Of a stretch of 64,000 nucleotides of DNA, positions 56,072-64,000 are shown piece by piece. Within the stretch, counting starts at the first letter, position 1. Each line of letters opens with the position of its first letter. A model generated the notes under the pieces. That model saw only the letters and a program-made list of their open reading frames with translations, ran no database searches and had not been told where the DNA came from. The stretch covers positions 124,001 to 188,000 of the forward strand of contig NZ_JOFV01000001.1 in the NCBI RefSeq assembly GCF_000718325.1, given 5' to 3'. Source of the DNA: Oerskovia turbata (GTDB lineage: Bacteria; Actinomycetota; Actinomycetes; Actinomycetales; Cellulomonadaceae). The position numbers were made by a program, and so were the translations under genes.

Positions 56072-56740
56072 CTAGGCGCGTGCGGCCTGGCCGCGGTCGT
56101 CCGCGAAGTCGCCCGTGACGAGGTAGGTCACGCGCTTGGCGATCGACACGCCGTGGTCGCCGAACCGCTCGTAGTACCGGCCCACGAGGGTCACGTCGAC
56201 CGTCTCCTGGGCGGTGCCGGTCCAGTCCGGTCCCAGAAGAGCGGCGAACGTGTCCTGGTGGAGGTGGTCCAGCAGGTCGTCGTCCCGCTCGACGTTGGCC
56301 GCGACCGTCAGGTCCCGGGTCGTGAGCAGGGTCGTGGTGCGACGCGCGACGCGGGTCGCGGCGTCGTGCATCTGGGAGAACGTCCCCTCCAGCAAGGGGT
56401 GGATCGCGTGCGCCGGGTAGCGGCCCCGCGCGACCTGGGCGACGTGCCGGGCGAGGTCGCCCATGCGCTCCAGGGTCGCGCTCATGCGCAGGGCGCTCAC
56501 GACGACGCGCAGGTCCGTGGCGACGGGTTGCTGCTGCGCGAGCAGCAGCACGCACCGCTCGTCGAGCTCACGCTCCAGGGCGTCGATCGCGTGGTCCGAC
56601 GCGATGACGGACTGCGCGAGCTGGAGGTCTGCGGTGAGCAGCGCCGTCCCGGCTCGACTGATGGCCGACTCGACCAGCCGACTCATCTCGGCGAGGTCGT
56701 CGCCGACCTGCTTGAGCTCGGCCTCGAAGATTTCCCGCAT
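56072..56740 (-). CDS. phoU: Phosphate-signalling protein PhoU
   Basis: 222 aa, two PhoU three-helix repeats. 'MREIFEAELKQVGDDLAEMSRLVESAI', 'IDALERELDERCVLLLAQQQPVATDLRVVVSALRMSATLERMGDLARHVAQVA', and in the second half 'RYYERFGDHGVSIAKRVTYLVTG' with the E/DxxxD metal motif. ATG 56740 is preferred (AGGAAAGGGA six bases upstream) over ATG 56776. It inhibits the sensor kinase when phosphate is plentiful. Divergent from senX3, sharing PHO boxes. Confidence 0.95.
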   Translation of the reverse strand: MREIFEAELKQVGDDLAEMSRLVESAISRAGTALLTADLQLAQSVIASDHAIDALERELDERCVLLLAQQQPVATDLRVVVSALRMSATLERMGDLARHVAQVARGRYPAHAIHPLLEGTFSQMHDAATRVARRTTTLLTTRDLTVAANVERDDDLLDHLHQDTFAALLGPDWTGTAQETVDVTLVGRYYERFGDHGVSIAKRVTYLVTGDFADDRGQAARA

Positions 56741-56786
56741 CGCTTCCCTTTCCTGGTGACCAGCAGAGTCCACCATGACAGGTGCG

Positions 56787-56838
56787 GTGAACGGGGAGAT
56801 GAACGGTCAGGTGAACGCTGGGACGACGCCACGTGAAC
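56787..56838 (-). promoter_or_regulatory. PHO boxes in the phoU-senX3 intergenic region
   Basis: Four copies of GTGAAC or ATGAAC at 56787, 56799, 56811 and 56833 (spacing 12, 12, 22). On the minus strand these read GTTCAY, the half-site bound by PhoP/RegX3 regulators as direct repeats. They lie between phoU (47 bp away) and the senX3 start (72 bp away), so RegX3 may control both. Numbers of half-sites are seen; binding is inferred. Confidence 0.65.
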
Positions 56839-56897
56839 TCTTGGACACGCGTCGGCCTGCCGGGCCAAGCTGGTCGGGTCGCCCCGGGGGACGACCG

Positions 56898-56903
56898 TAC
56901 GCT
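56898..56903 (+). promoter_or_regulatory. -10 box for leaderless senX3 mRNA
   Basis: TACGCT, 6 nt before GTG 56910. Confidence 0.5.
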
Positions 56904-56909
56904 GGTGCC

Positions 56910-58348
<1,439 letters not shown>

Positions 58349-58352
<4 letters not shown>

Positions 58353-59050
58353 CGCGCATCCTGGTCGTCGAGGACGAGGAGTCGTACCGCGACCCTCTGA
58401 CCTACCAGCTGGCCCGTGAGGGCTTCGACGTCGTCGAGGCGGCGACGGGGCCCGAGGCCCTGGCCGCGTACGACGCCGGGGGAGCGGACCTCGTGCTGCT
58501 CGACCTCATGCTCCCGGGGCTCAGCGGCACCGAGGTGTGCCGGGAGCTGCGCCAGCGCGGCAACGTGCCCGTCATCATGCTCACGGCCAAGGACTCGGAG
58601 ATCGACAAGGTCGTGGGTCTCGAGCTCGGGGCCGACGACTACGTGACCAAGCCGTACTCGTTCCGCGAGCTCCTGGCGCGTGTCCGTGCGGTGCTGCGGC
58701 GCCAGGGCAGCGCCGAACCGGCCGCCGAGCCCGAGGTCGACGGGGCGCTCGAGGTCGGGCCCGTGCGGATGGACGTCGACCGGCACGTCGTCACGGTGCA
58801 CGGCGAGCTCGTGTCGTTCCCGCTCAAGGAGTTCGAGCTGCTCGAGCTGCTGCTGCGCAACGCCGGACGCGTGCTGACGCGCGGCCAGCTGATCGACCGG
58901 GTGTGGGGTGCCGACTACGTGGGCGACACCAAGACGCTCGACGTGCACGTCAAGCGCATCCGCTCGAAGATCGAGCCGGACCCTGCGACGCCCCGCTACC
59001 TGCTCACGGTCCGTGGCCTGGGCTACAAGGTGGCCGACGGCGCCGCGTAG
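58349..59050 (+). CDS. regX3: Response regulator RegX3/PhoP (OmpR family)
   Basis: 233 aa. Receiver domain with acidic pair in 'RILVVEDEESYRDPL', phospho-Asp in 'DLVLLDLMLPG', Thr/Lys in 'IMLTAKDSE' and 'VTKPYSF'; winged-helix DNA-binding domain 'FPLKEFELLELLLRNAGRVLTRGQLIDRVWGADYVGDTKTLDVHVKRIRSKIE'. GTG 58349 overlaps the senX3 stop, with AAGGAGG nine bases upstream. Expected to bind the GTTCAC repeats before phoU/senX3 and pstS. Confidence 0.95.
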
Positions 59051-59078
59051 GCGGGGTGCGCGGGTGCACCTGCCGGGG

Positions 59079-59145
59079 AGCGGGGCCCGCAGCGGGTGAC
59101 ACGGGCGGCACCTCCGCCGGCCGCCGGCCGGGGCCCGCTCGTGTC
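59079..59145. terminator. Possible bidirectional terminator
   Basis: Imperfect inverted repeats (GAGCGGGGCCC with GGGCCCGCTC; TGACACG with CGTGTCA) fill the gap between convergent regX3 and the BCCT gene, whose last codon is included. Confidence 0.35.
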
Positions 59146-61051
59146 AGGTGGGCGGCGGGCCTGCGGGCGGACCACTGGGCGGTCCGTCGGGCGGTGCGTC
59201 GCGGTCGCCGCGCCGCCGGGGCCGTCCGATGAGCGCACCTCGCCGCTCGGCGGGCGTCTTGGGAGGCTTCGGCGGTTTGGGGGGCTTGCGCCCGTCGCTG
59301 CCGTAGAGCTCGTCCCACTGCTCGGAGATGGACTCGGTGACGCGGCGCGTGACGTGCTGGGTGAGTGCGAGGCGCGCCTGTGCGCGTTCGGCGCGCAGGA
59401 TCGCGGAGTGCTCCTCGCGCAGGGCGATCACTGTGGACAGGGCCATCCCGATCATCACGACCGAGAACGGCAGCGCGATGAGGATGGCAGCGGTCTGGAG
59501 CGCGCTGAGTCCACCCGAGATCAGGAGTGCGACCGCGAGGAGCCCGGACAGCACGGCCCACAGGATGCGGTTCCACACCGCGGGGTGCGGATCGCCGCCC
59601 GAGGTCAGCATCCCGACGACGAACGAGCCCGAGTCGGCGGACGTCACGAAGAACACTCCGATGACCGCGATCGCGAGGACCGTGAGGACGGCTCCGCCGG
59701 GCAGGTCGCCGAGGAGCTGGAAGAGCACGGTGTCGGTGTCGACGCTCCCGTCCGGGCCCACGAGCCCGCCGTCGCCGAAGATCTGCCGGTACAGCGCGGA
59801 GCCGCCGAAGACCGAGAACCACAGGAACGTCACGAGCGTGGGGACCAGGAGCGTGCCCATGACGAACTCGCGGATGGTGCGGCCGCGCGAGATGCGCGCG
59901 ATGAAGACGCCCACGAACGGGGCCCAGGAGATCCACCAGCCCCAGTAGAAGATGGTCCATGCCGACTGCCACTCGAGGCCGGCGTCGCCCTGGAAGGCCG
60001 TGGTGTCGAACGTGAGACGGATGACGTTCTGCAGGTAGTACCCCATGGACTGCACGTAGTCGCGCAGCAGGAACAGCGTGGGGCCGACGACGAGCACCGT
60101 GAGGGCCAGGACGCCCGCGAGGATCATGTTGCCGTTGGACAGCCACTTCATGCCGCGTCCCAGGCCGGACGCGACCGAGAGCGTCGCGACGGCCGTGATC
60201 CCGACGATGAGCCCGATCTGGAGCGCGAGGCCCGGCTCGGCGACGTTCAGGTAGCCGAGGCCCGCCCCGATCTGCAGGACCCCGAAGCCGAGCGAGGTCG
60301 CGACGCCGAACACGGTGCCGAGCACCGCGAAGACGTCGACCAGGTCGCCGAGGCGCCCCTTGACCCGGTCGCCGAGCAGGGGTTCGAGGGCCCACCGGAT
60401 CGAGACGGGCCGCCCCTTGCGGTGGATCGCGTAGGCGAGCGCGAGGCCTGCGACGACGTAGATCGCCCAGGCGTGCACGCCCCAGTGGAGGTAGCTCTGC
60501 CCCATCGCGGCCTGTGCGAGGGCCGCGGGCTCGCCCGTGACGCCGGGCTTGGGCGACGCGTAGTGCGTCAGCGGCTCGGCGGCTCCCCAGTACACGAGCC
60601 CGATCCCCATGCCGGTCGCGAACAGCATCGCGAACCATACGGGCAGCCGGAACAGCGGGGCCTCGTCGTCCTTGCCGAGCACGATGTCGCCGAAGCGGCT
60701 CAGCCCCATCCACAGCGCGAAGATGACGAACCCGGCCACGATGAGCACGTAGTACCAGCCGAACGCCCCGATCACGTCGGCCTGGAGCGTGTCCAGGACC
60801 GCGGTCGTCCCGTCGGTGAAGACCATCGCGAGGAGCACGAACAGCAGGATGAGCCCCGCGGCGGGGTAGAAGACGCGGGGGTACATGCGCCCGGGCGGGG
60901 CGGGCAGCACCGCCGTGCCCGACGACGTCGCGTCCTCGGGTGCGGGGGCGGCGCCGTCGGCGGCCGTGGCCTGGTCCGTGGTCGAGGCGGTCGTGGTGGC
61001 CTCCGGCTCGCCCTCGGCCGGGTGCGGCTGGCTCGTGCCGTCGTCTGTCAC
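59144..61051 (-). CDS. BCCT-family betaine/carnitine/choline transporter
   Basis: 635 aa. An Ala/Thr/Glu-rich N-terminal tail (~50 residues), then 12 membrane helices with BCCT motifs: 'FATGMGIGLVYWGAAEPLTHY' (Gly-rich helix as in Na+-coupled BetP), 'GVHAWAIYVVAGLALAYAIHRKG', 'FYWGWWISWAPFVGVFIARISRGRTIREF' and 'VTSADSGSFVVGMLTSGG'. The C-terminal cytoplasmic tail has a KPPKPPKPPK stretch and a long helix, possibly osmosensing as in BetP (inference). GTG 61051 has AGGAGG eight bases upstream. Probable osmoprotectant uptake; it splits the regX3 and pst genes without evident link to phosphate. Confidence 0.92.
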   Translation of the reverse strand: MTDDGTSQPHPAEGEPEATTTASTTDQATAADGAAPAPEDATSSGTAVLPAPPGRMYPRVFYPAAGLILLFVLLAMVFTDGTTAVLDTLQADVIGAFGWYYVLIVAGFVIFALWMGLSRFGDIVLGKDDEAPLFRLPVWFAMLFATGMGIGLVYWGAAEPLTHYASPKPGVTGEPAALAQAAMGQSYLHWGVHAWAIYVVAGLALAYAIHRKGRPVSIRWALEPLLGDRVKGRLGDLVDVFAVLGTVFGVATSLGFGVLQIGAGLGYLNVAEPGLALQIGLIVGITAVATLSVASGLGRGMKWLSNGNMILAGVLALTVLVVGPTLFLLRDYVQSMGYYLQNVIRLTFDTTAFQGDAGLEWQSAWTIFYWGWWISWAPFVGVFIARISRGRTIREFVMGTLLVPTLVTFLWFSVFGGSALYRQIFGDGGLVGPDGSVDTDTVLFQLLGDLPGGAVLTVLAIAVIGVFFVTSADSGSFVVGMLTSGGDPHPAVWNRILWAVLSGLLAVALLISGGLSALQTAAILIALPFSVVMIGMALSTVIALREEHSAILRAERAQARLALTQHVTRRVTESISEQWDELYGSDGRKPPKPPKPPKTPAERRGALIGRPRRRGDRDAPPDGPPSGPPAGPPPT

Positions 61052-61407
61052 AGGGGTCCTCCTGACGTCCGTCGTGGTGCGGTCGTCGATCGACCTCGGA
61101 TCGCCGGACCGTGGTGCGTCCCGGTGACCTGTTCCCACCAGACTTCCCGACGCGTACGGGCAGGGCAACCGCTGGCGTGCGCGCGGGGTGTGCTCTGCCT
61201 CACCGGGTCACGGGGAGGGGGCGGAGCGGTGGTGCCGACGGAGACCGCCGTCGGCCGACCGCCGCTCTGTCCACAGGCCGCAAGAGTCTGTGCACTGTTC
61301 ATCCGTCGTTCACCCGGAGCACCGGAGCGCGTCACCCGGGCTGCTTAGCGTCGTTGTTGTCACCGGCGCTCGCTGGTGCCTCCGCGTTGACAGGATGGAA
61401 GAAGAGA
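61052..61407. other. Divergent intergenic region BCCT gene / pstS
   Basis: 356 bp without a gene. It holds the pstS control region (PHO box at 61297, -10 TAGCGT at 61346-61351, leader of about 50 nt) and the unrecognised promoter of the BCCT gene. Confidence 0.65.
61297..61318 (+). promoter_or_regulatory. PHO box upstream of pstS
   Basis: Two 11-bp direct repeats, GTTCATCCGTC and GTTCACCCGGA, the consensus form of the actinobacterial PhoP/RegX3 site. They end 27 bp before a TAGCGT -10 box (61346-61351), where an activator is expected. Confidence 0.8.
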
Positions 61408-62544
61408 GTGAAGCTCAGCCGATTCACCCGCGCAGGTTCCGCAGCAGCCGTCGGTGTGCTCGCGTTGACGTTGGCAGCGTGCGGCTCGAACAGCACCGAC
61501 TCCGGTGGTGGCGCTGCCACCGACGGCGCAGAGAACGGCTCGACCGAGGACCTCACGGGAACGCTTGCCGGCGCGGGCGCCTCGTCCCAGGAGAAGGCCG
61601 TGGCCGGCTGGATCGCCGGCTTCGGTGACATCGCTCCGGGCGTGACCCTCAGCTACGACGCGGTGGGCTCGGGCGGTGGCCGGGAGCAGTTCCTGTCCGG
61701 CGCGACGCAGTTCGCCGGGTCGGACGCCGCGCTCAAGGAGGACGAGCTCGCGACCGCGACCGACCGCTGCTTCGGCGGCGAGGCCATCGAGGTCCCGCTC
61801 TACATCAGCCCCATCGCCGTGATCTACAACCTGCCCGGCCTCGACGCCGAGCACCTCAACCTCTCGGCCGCGACCCTCGCGAAGATCTTCAACCGCGAGA
61901 TCACGACCTGGAACGACCCGGCGATCGCCGCGGAGAACGAGGGCGTGACCCTCCCCAGCACCGCGATCATCCCCGTCAACCGCTCGGACGAGTCCGGCAC
62001 GACGGAGAACTTCACGGAGTACCTCGCGGACGCCTCGAACGGCGCCTGGCCGCACGAGGCCAGCGGTGACTGGCCGCTGTCCGGCGGACAGTCCGGCCAG
62101 GGCACGCAGGGCGTCGTCGACACGGTCACGGGTGCCGAGGGCGCCATCGGGTACGCCGACGCCTCGCGCGCCGGCGACCTGGGCACGGTCGCGATCAAGG
62201 TCGGCGAGGAGTACGTGCCGTTCTCGCCCGAGGCCGCGGCCAAGGTGGTCGACGCCTCGCCGCGCGCCGCGGACGCGACCGACAAGCGCCTGGTCGTCGA
62301 GATCGACCGCACCACGACCGAGCCCGGCGTCTACCCGCTGGTCCTCATCTCCTACTCGCTCGCGTGCGACACCTACGACAAGGCCGAGGACGCCGCCAAC
62401 GTCAAGGCGTACCTGACCTACGTCGCCAGCGAGGAGGGCCAGGCCCGCGCGGCCGAGCCGTCCGTCGCCGGCTCCGCCCCGATCTCGGACGCGCTGCGCA
62501 CCGAGGTCCAGGCTGCGCTCGACTCGATCAGCGTCAAGAGCTGA
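61408..62544 (+). CDS. pstS: Phosphate ABC transporter substrate-binding lipoprotein
   Basis: 378 aa. Lipoprotein signal with lipobox 'LTLAACGS' (Cys about 28), Ser/Gly-rich linker, then the PstS domain: 'LAGAGASSQEKAVAGWIAGF', 'SYDAVGSGGGREQFLSG', 'FAGSDAAL', 'PVNRSDESGTTENFTEYL', 'GAIGYADASRAGDL'. Ser, Asp and Arg phosphate ligands are in place. GTG 61408 has GAAGAGA just upstream. Controlled by the PHO box. Confidence 0.96.
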   Translation: MKLSRFTRAGSAAAVGVLALTLAACGSNSTDSGGGAATDGAENGSTEDLTGTLAGAGASSQEKAVAGWIAGFGDIAPGVTLSYDAVGSGGGREQFLSGATQFAGSDAALKEDELATATDRCFGGEAIEVPLYISPIAVIYNLPGLDAEHLNLSAATLAKIFNREITTWNDPAIAAENEGVTLPSTAIIPVNRSDESGTTENFTEYLADASNGAWPHEASGDWPLSGGQSGQGTQGVVDTVTGAEGAIGYADASRAGDLGTVAIKVGEEYVPFSPEAAAKVVDASPRAADATDKRLVVEIDRTTTEPGVYPLVLISYSLACDTYDKAEDAANVKAYLTYVASEEGQARAAEPSVAGSAPISDALRTEVQAALDSISVKS

Positions 62545-62678
62545 CCGAACACCTGAACACGGTCACTCACCCAGGGGCGGGTCACGTCGAGGCACTGCGC
62601 CCGACGCGGCCCGCCACGGGTGCGTGACCACCGGAACGTCCGTCCCACCACCGCCGCACCTCAGTCATCGGAGCATCA

Positions 62679-63662
62679 GTGGCCGTCACCTCTCCTCCCT
62701 CCACCCGAGCCGGGCTCGAGTCCGAACCCACGGTCCCCGTGACCAAGGGCGGCCTGGCGGGCCGTCTCTTCGCGGGCCTGTCGACGGGTGCCGGGATCCT
62801 CATCCTGCTCGTCCTCGCCGCGGTGGCCGTGTTCCTCGTCATCGAGGCGTGGCCGGCCCTGACGGCGAGCCCCGAGGAGCTCCAGGAGATCTCCTGGTTC
62901 AAGGCGGACTCGCTGCTCGCCTACGTCGGGCCTCTGGTGTTCGGCACGCTCCTCGCCTCGATCCTGGCGCTCCTGATCGCCGTGCCGGTCTCGGTGGGCA
63001 TCGCGCTGTTCATCTCGCACTACGCGCCCCGGCGTCTGGCGCAGGGCCTCGGCTACCTGATCGACCTCCTCGCGGCCATCCCGAGCGTCGTGTACGGCCT
63101 GTGGGGCGCGTTGTGGCTGCTCCCGATCCTCAACCCGTTCTTCACGTGGCTGAGCGGCACGCTCGGGTTCATCCCCTTGTTCGAGGGGTACCAGGCCCCC
63201 GCGAAGAACATCATGTCGGCCTCGATCGTCCTGGCCGTCATGATCCTGCCGATCATCACGGCGGTCTCGCGCGAGGTGTTCCTCCAGACCCCGGTCCTGC
63301 ACGAGGAGGCCTCGCTCGCGCTGGGGGCGACCCGCTGGGAGATGGTCCGCATGGCCGTCCTGCCGTTCGGCCGCTCGGGCGTGATCAGCGCGTCGATGCT
63401 GGGCCTCGGGCGTGCGCTCGGCGAGACCATGGCCGTGCTCATGGTCATCTCGCCCGGGTTCCTCTACTCGCTGTTCCTGCTCAAGCCGGGCCAGCAGCAG
63501 ACGATCGCCGCGAACATCGCCTCGAAGTTCCCTGAGGCCAGCGGCCTCGCGGTGAGCACCCTCATCGCGACGGGCCTCGCGCTGTTCGTCATCACGTTCG
63601 TCGTCAACATGATCGCGCGCTGGATCATCGCGCGCCGCAAGGACTTCTCGGGAGCGAACTGA
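62679..63662 (+). CDS. pstC: Phosphate ABC transporter permease PstC
   Basis: 327 aa, six helices with the permease loop 'SREVFLQTPVLHEEASLALGATRWEMVRMAVLPFGRSGVISASMLGLGRALGETMAV' (EAA motif). GTG 62679 has GGAG 6-8 bases upstream and lies 134 bp after pstS. TGATG overlap with pstA. Confidence 0.95.
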   Translation: MAVTSPPSTRAGLESEPTVPVTKGGLAGRLFAGLSTGAGILILLVLAAVAVFLVIEAWPALTASPEELQEISWFKADSLLAYVGPLVFGTLLASILALLIAVPVSVGIALFISHYAPRRLAQGLGYLIDLLAAIPSVVYGLWGALWLLPILNPFFTWLSGTLGFIPLFEGYQAPAKNIMSASIVLAVMILPIITAVSREVFLQTPVLHEEASLALGATRWEMVRMAVLPFGRSGVISASMLGLGRALGETMAVLMVISPGFLYSLFLLKPGQQQTIAANIASKFPEASGLAVSTLIATGLALFVITFVVNMIARWIIARRKDFSGAN

Positions 63663-64000
63663 TGACGGCCACCGACCTCACCCCCACCACGCCCGCCGCC
63701 CCCGACGGCTCGGGCTCCCTCCAGCTCGTCCCGGCGCAGAAGCGCCTGCCCCGCTGGGCCCCCTGGGCCTTCGCCCTGGGCGGTGTCCTCGTCGCGTTCG
63801 CGGTCCTCGCGCTCGCCGGGAACCCGACCGTCGCGGGGGTGCTGGGCCTCGGCGCGGTGCTCTACGCCGTCGGGCTGACCGTGACCTCGCGGTTCGTCGA
63901 GGGCGCCCGCTGGGCCACCGACCGCCTCGCGACCACGCTCGTGACGTTCGCGTTCCTGCTCGCGCTGATCCCGCTCGTCTCGCTGCTGTGGATCGTGGTC
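63662..64000 (+). CDS. pstA: Phosphate ABC transporter permease PstA (5' part)
   Basis: The first 113 codons; the rest lies beyond the right edge. A hydrophilic N-terminal segment (~30 residues) is followed by two close hydrophobic helices and, after 'ATDRLATTLVTF', the first core helix of the permease. The identity rests on order (after pstC, TGATG overlap) and N-terminal pattern; the EAA loop is outside the window. pstB presumably follows. Confidence 0.88.
   Translation, partial: MTATDLTPTTPAAPDGSGSLQLVPAQKRLPRWAPWAFALGGVLVAFAVLALAGNPTVAGVLGLGAVLYAVGLTVTSRFVEGARWATDRLATTLVTFAFLLALIPLVSLLWIVV

Noticed and set aside
59096..61348. Plus-strand 750-codon frame opposite the BCCT gene
   Set aside because: Antisense shadow; the minus-strand product has 12 helices and BCCT motifs.

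Overview
The window is very GC-rich, densely coded chromosomal DNA of an actinobacterium. Several features point to Micrococcales, probably near Cellulomonadaceae or Promicromonosporaceae (an inference; no 16S rRNA is present). These are a mycothiol gene (mshA), F420 genes (cofC/fbiD, cofD/fbiA), Lsr2, a SenX3-RegX3 pair, many GTG starts, ATGA/TGATG coupled genes, and many starts that sit 6-8 nt behind a TANNNT-like box, as expected for leaderless mRNAs. Gene order from ppa to lsr2 follows the well-known Mycobacterium order (ppa, dacB, zinc metalloprotease, tilS, hpt, ftsH, folE, folP, folB, folK, DUF3180, panC, panD, lysS, lsr2). mshA-gpmA-senX3-regX3 is a second conserved block. No tRNA, rRNA, CRISPR array, cas gene, transposase or prophage was seen.

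Layout. 1-5950: an Ebo-type cluster (eboC fragment, an extra TIM-barrel isomerase, eboA, eboB, eboE, eboF) in one translationally coupled operon. 5951-16943: accessory region with a secreted 1211-aa subtilase, a divergent secreted crystallin/inhibitor-like protein, a P-type ATPase, YbjQ, OsmC, an epimerase, a gene remnant and a DHFR-like reductase. 17055-28316: D-2-hydroxyacid dehydrogenase/Fe-S fusion, an APC permease, a nitroreductase, F420 genes, a mycothiol-dependent enzyme, and metX-metY. 28317-35042: NlpC/P60 hydrolase, ppa, D-Ala-D-Ala carboxypeptidase, zinc metalloprotease, tilS, hpt. 35278-46912: ftsH, the folate genes including a giant FolB-FolK fusion, DUF3180, two bacterial-PH proteins, a DUF2520 protein, panC, panD. 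46909-54834: nadB, nadC, lysS, a small membrane protein, lsr2, a lactonase, mshA. 55060-64000: gpmA, then a phosphate block (phoU divergent from senX3-regX3; pstS-pstC-pstA) interrupted by a BCCT transporter. GTTCAC-type PHO boxes lie in the phoU-senX3 gap and in front of pstS.

The most unusual content is repetitive. Family A: six palindromic elements, each exactly 42 bp, all between genes and mostly where genes converge. Family B: short arrays with a 22-bp period (15-bp core CGTCACCCTCGGCGG or its complement, plus 7 variable bases). It occurs between genes (32097-32155, 48682-48944) and, in the same form, inside eboE and cofC. Because 22 is not a multiple of 3, successive units are read in all three frames without a stop. 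A third palindrome (23-bp arms) lies at 55961-56014. Several core enzymes (EboE, CofC, TilS, PanC, FolB-FolK) carry low-complexity insertions.
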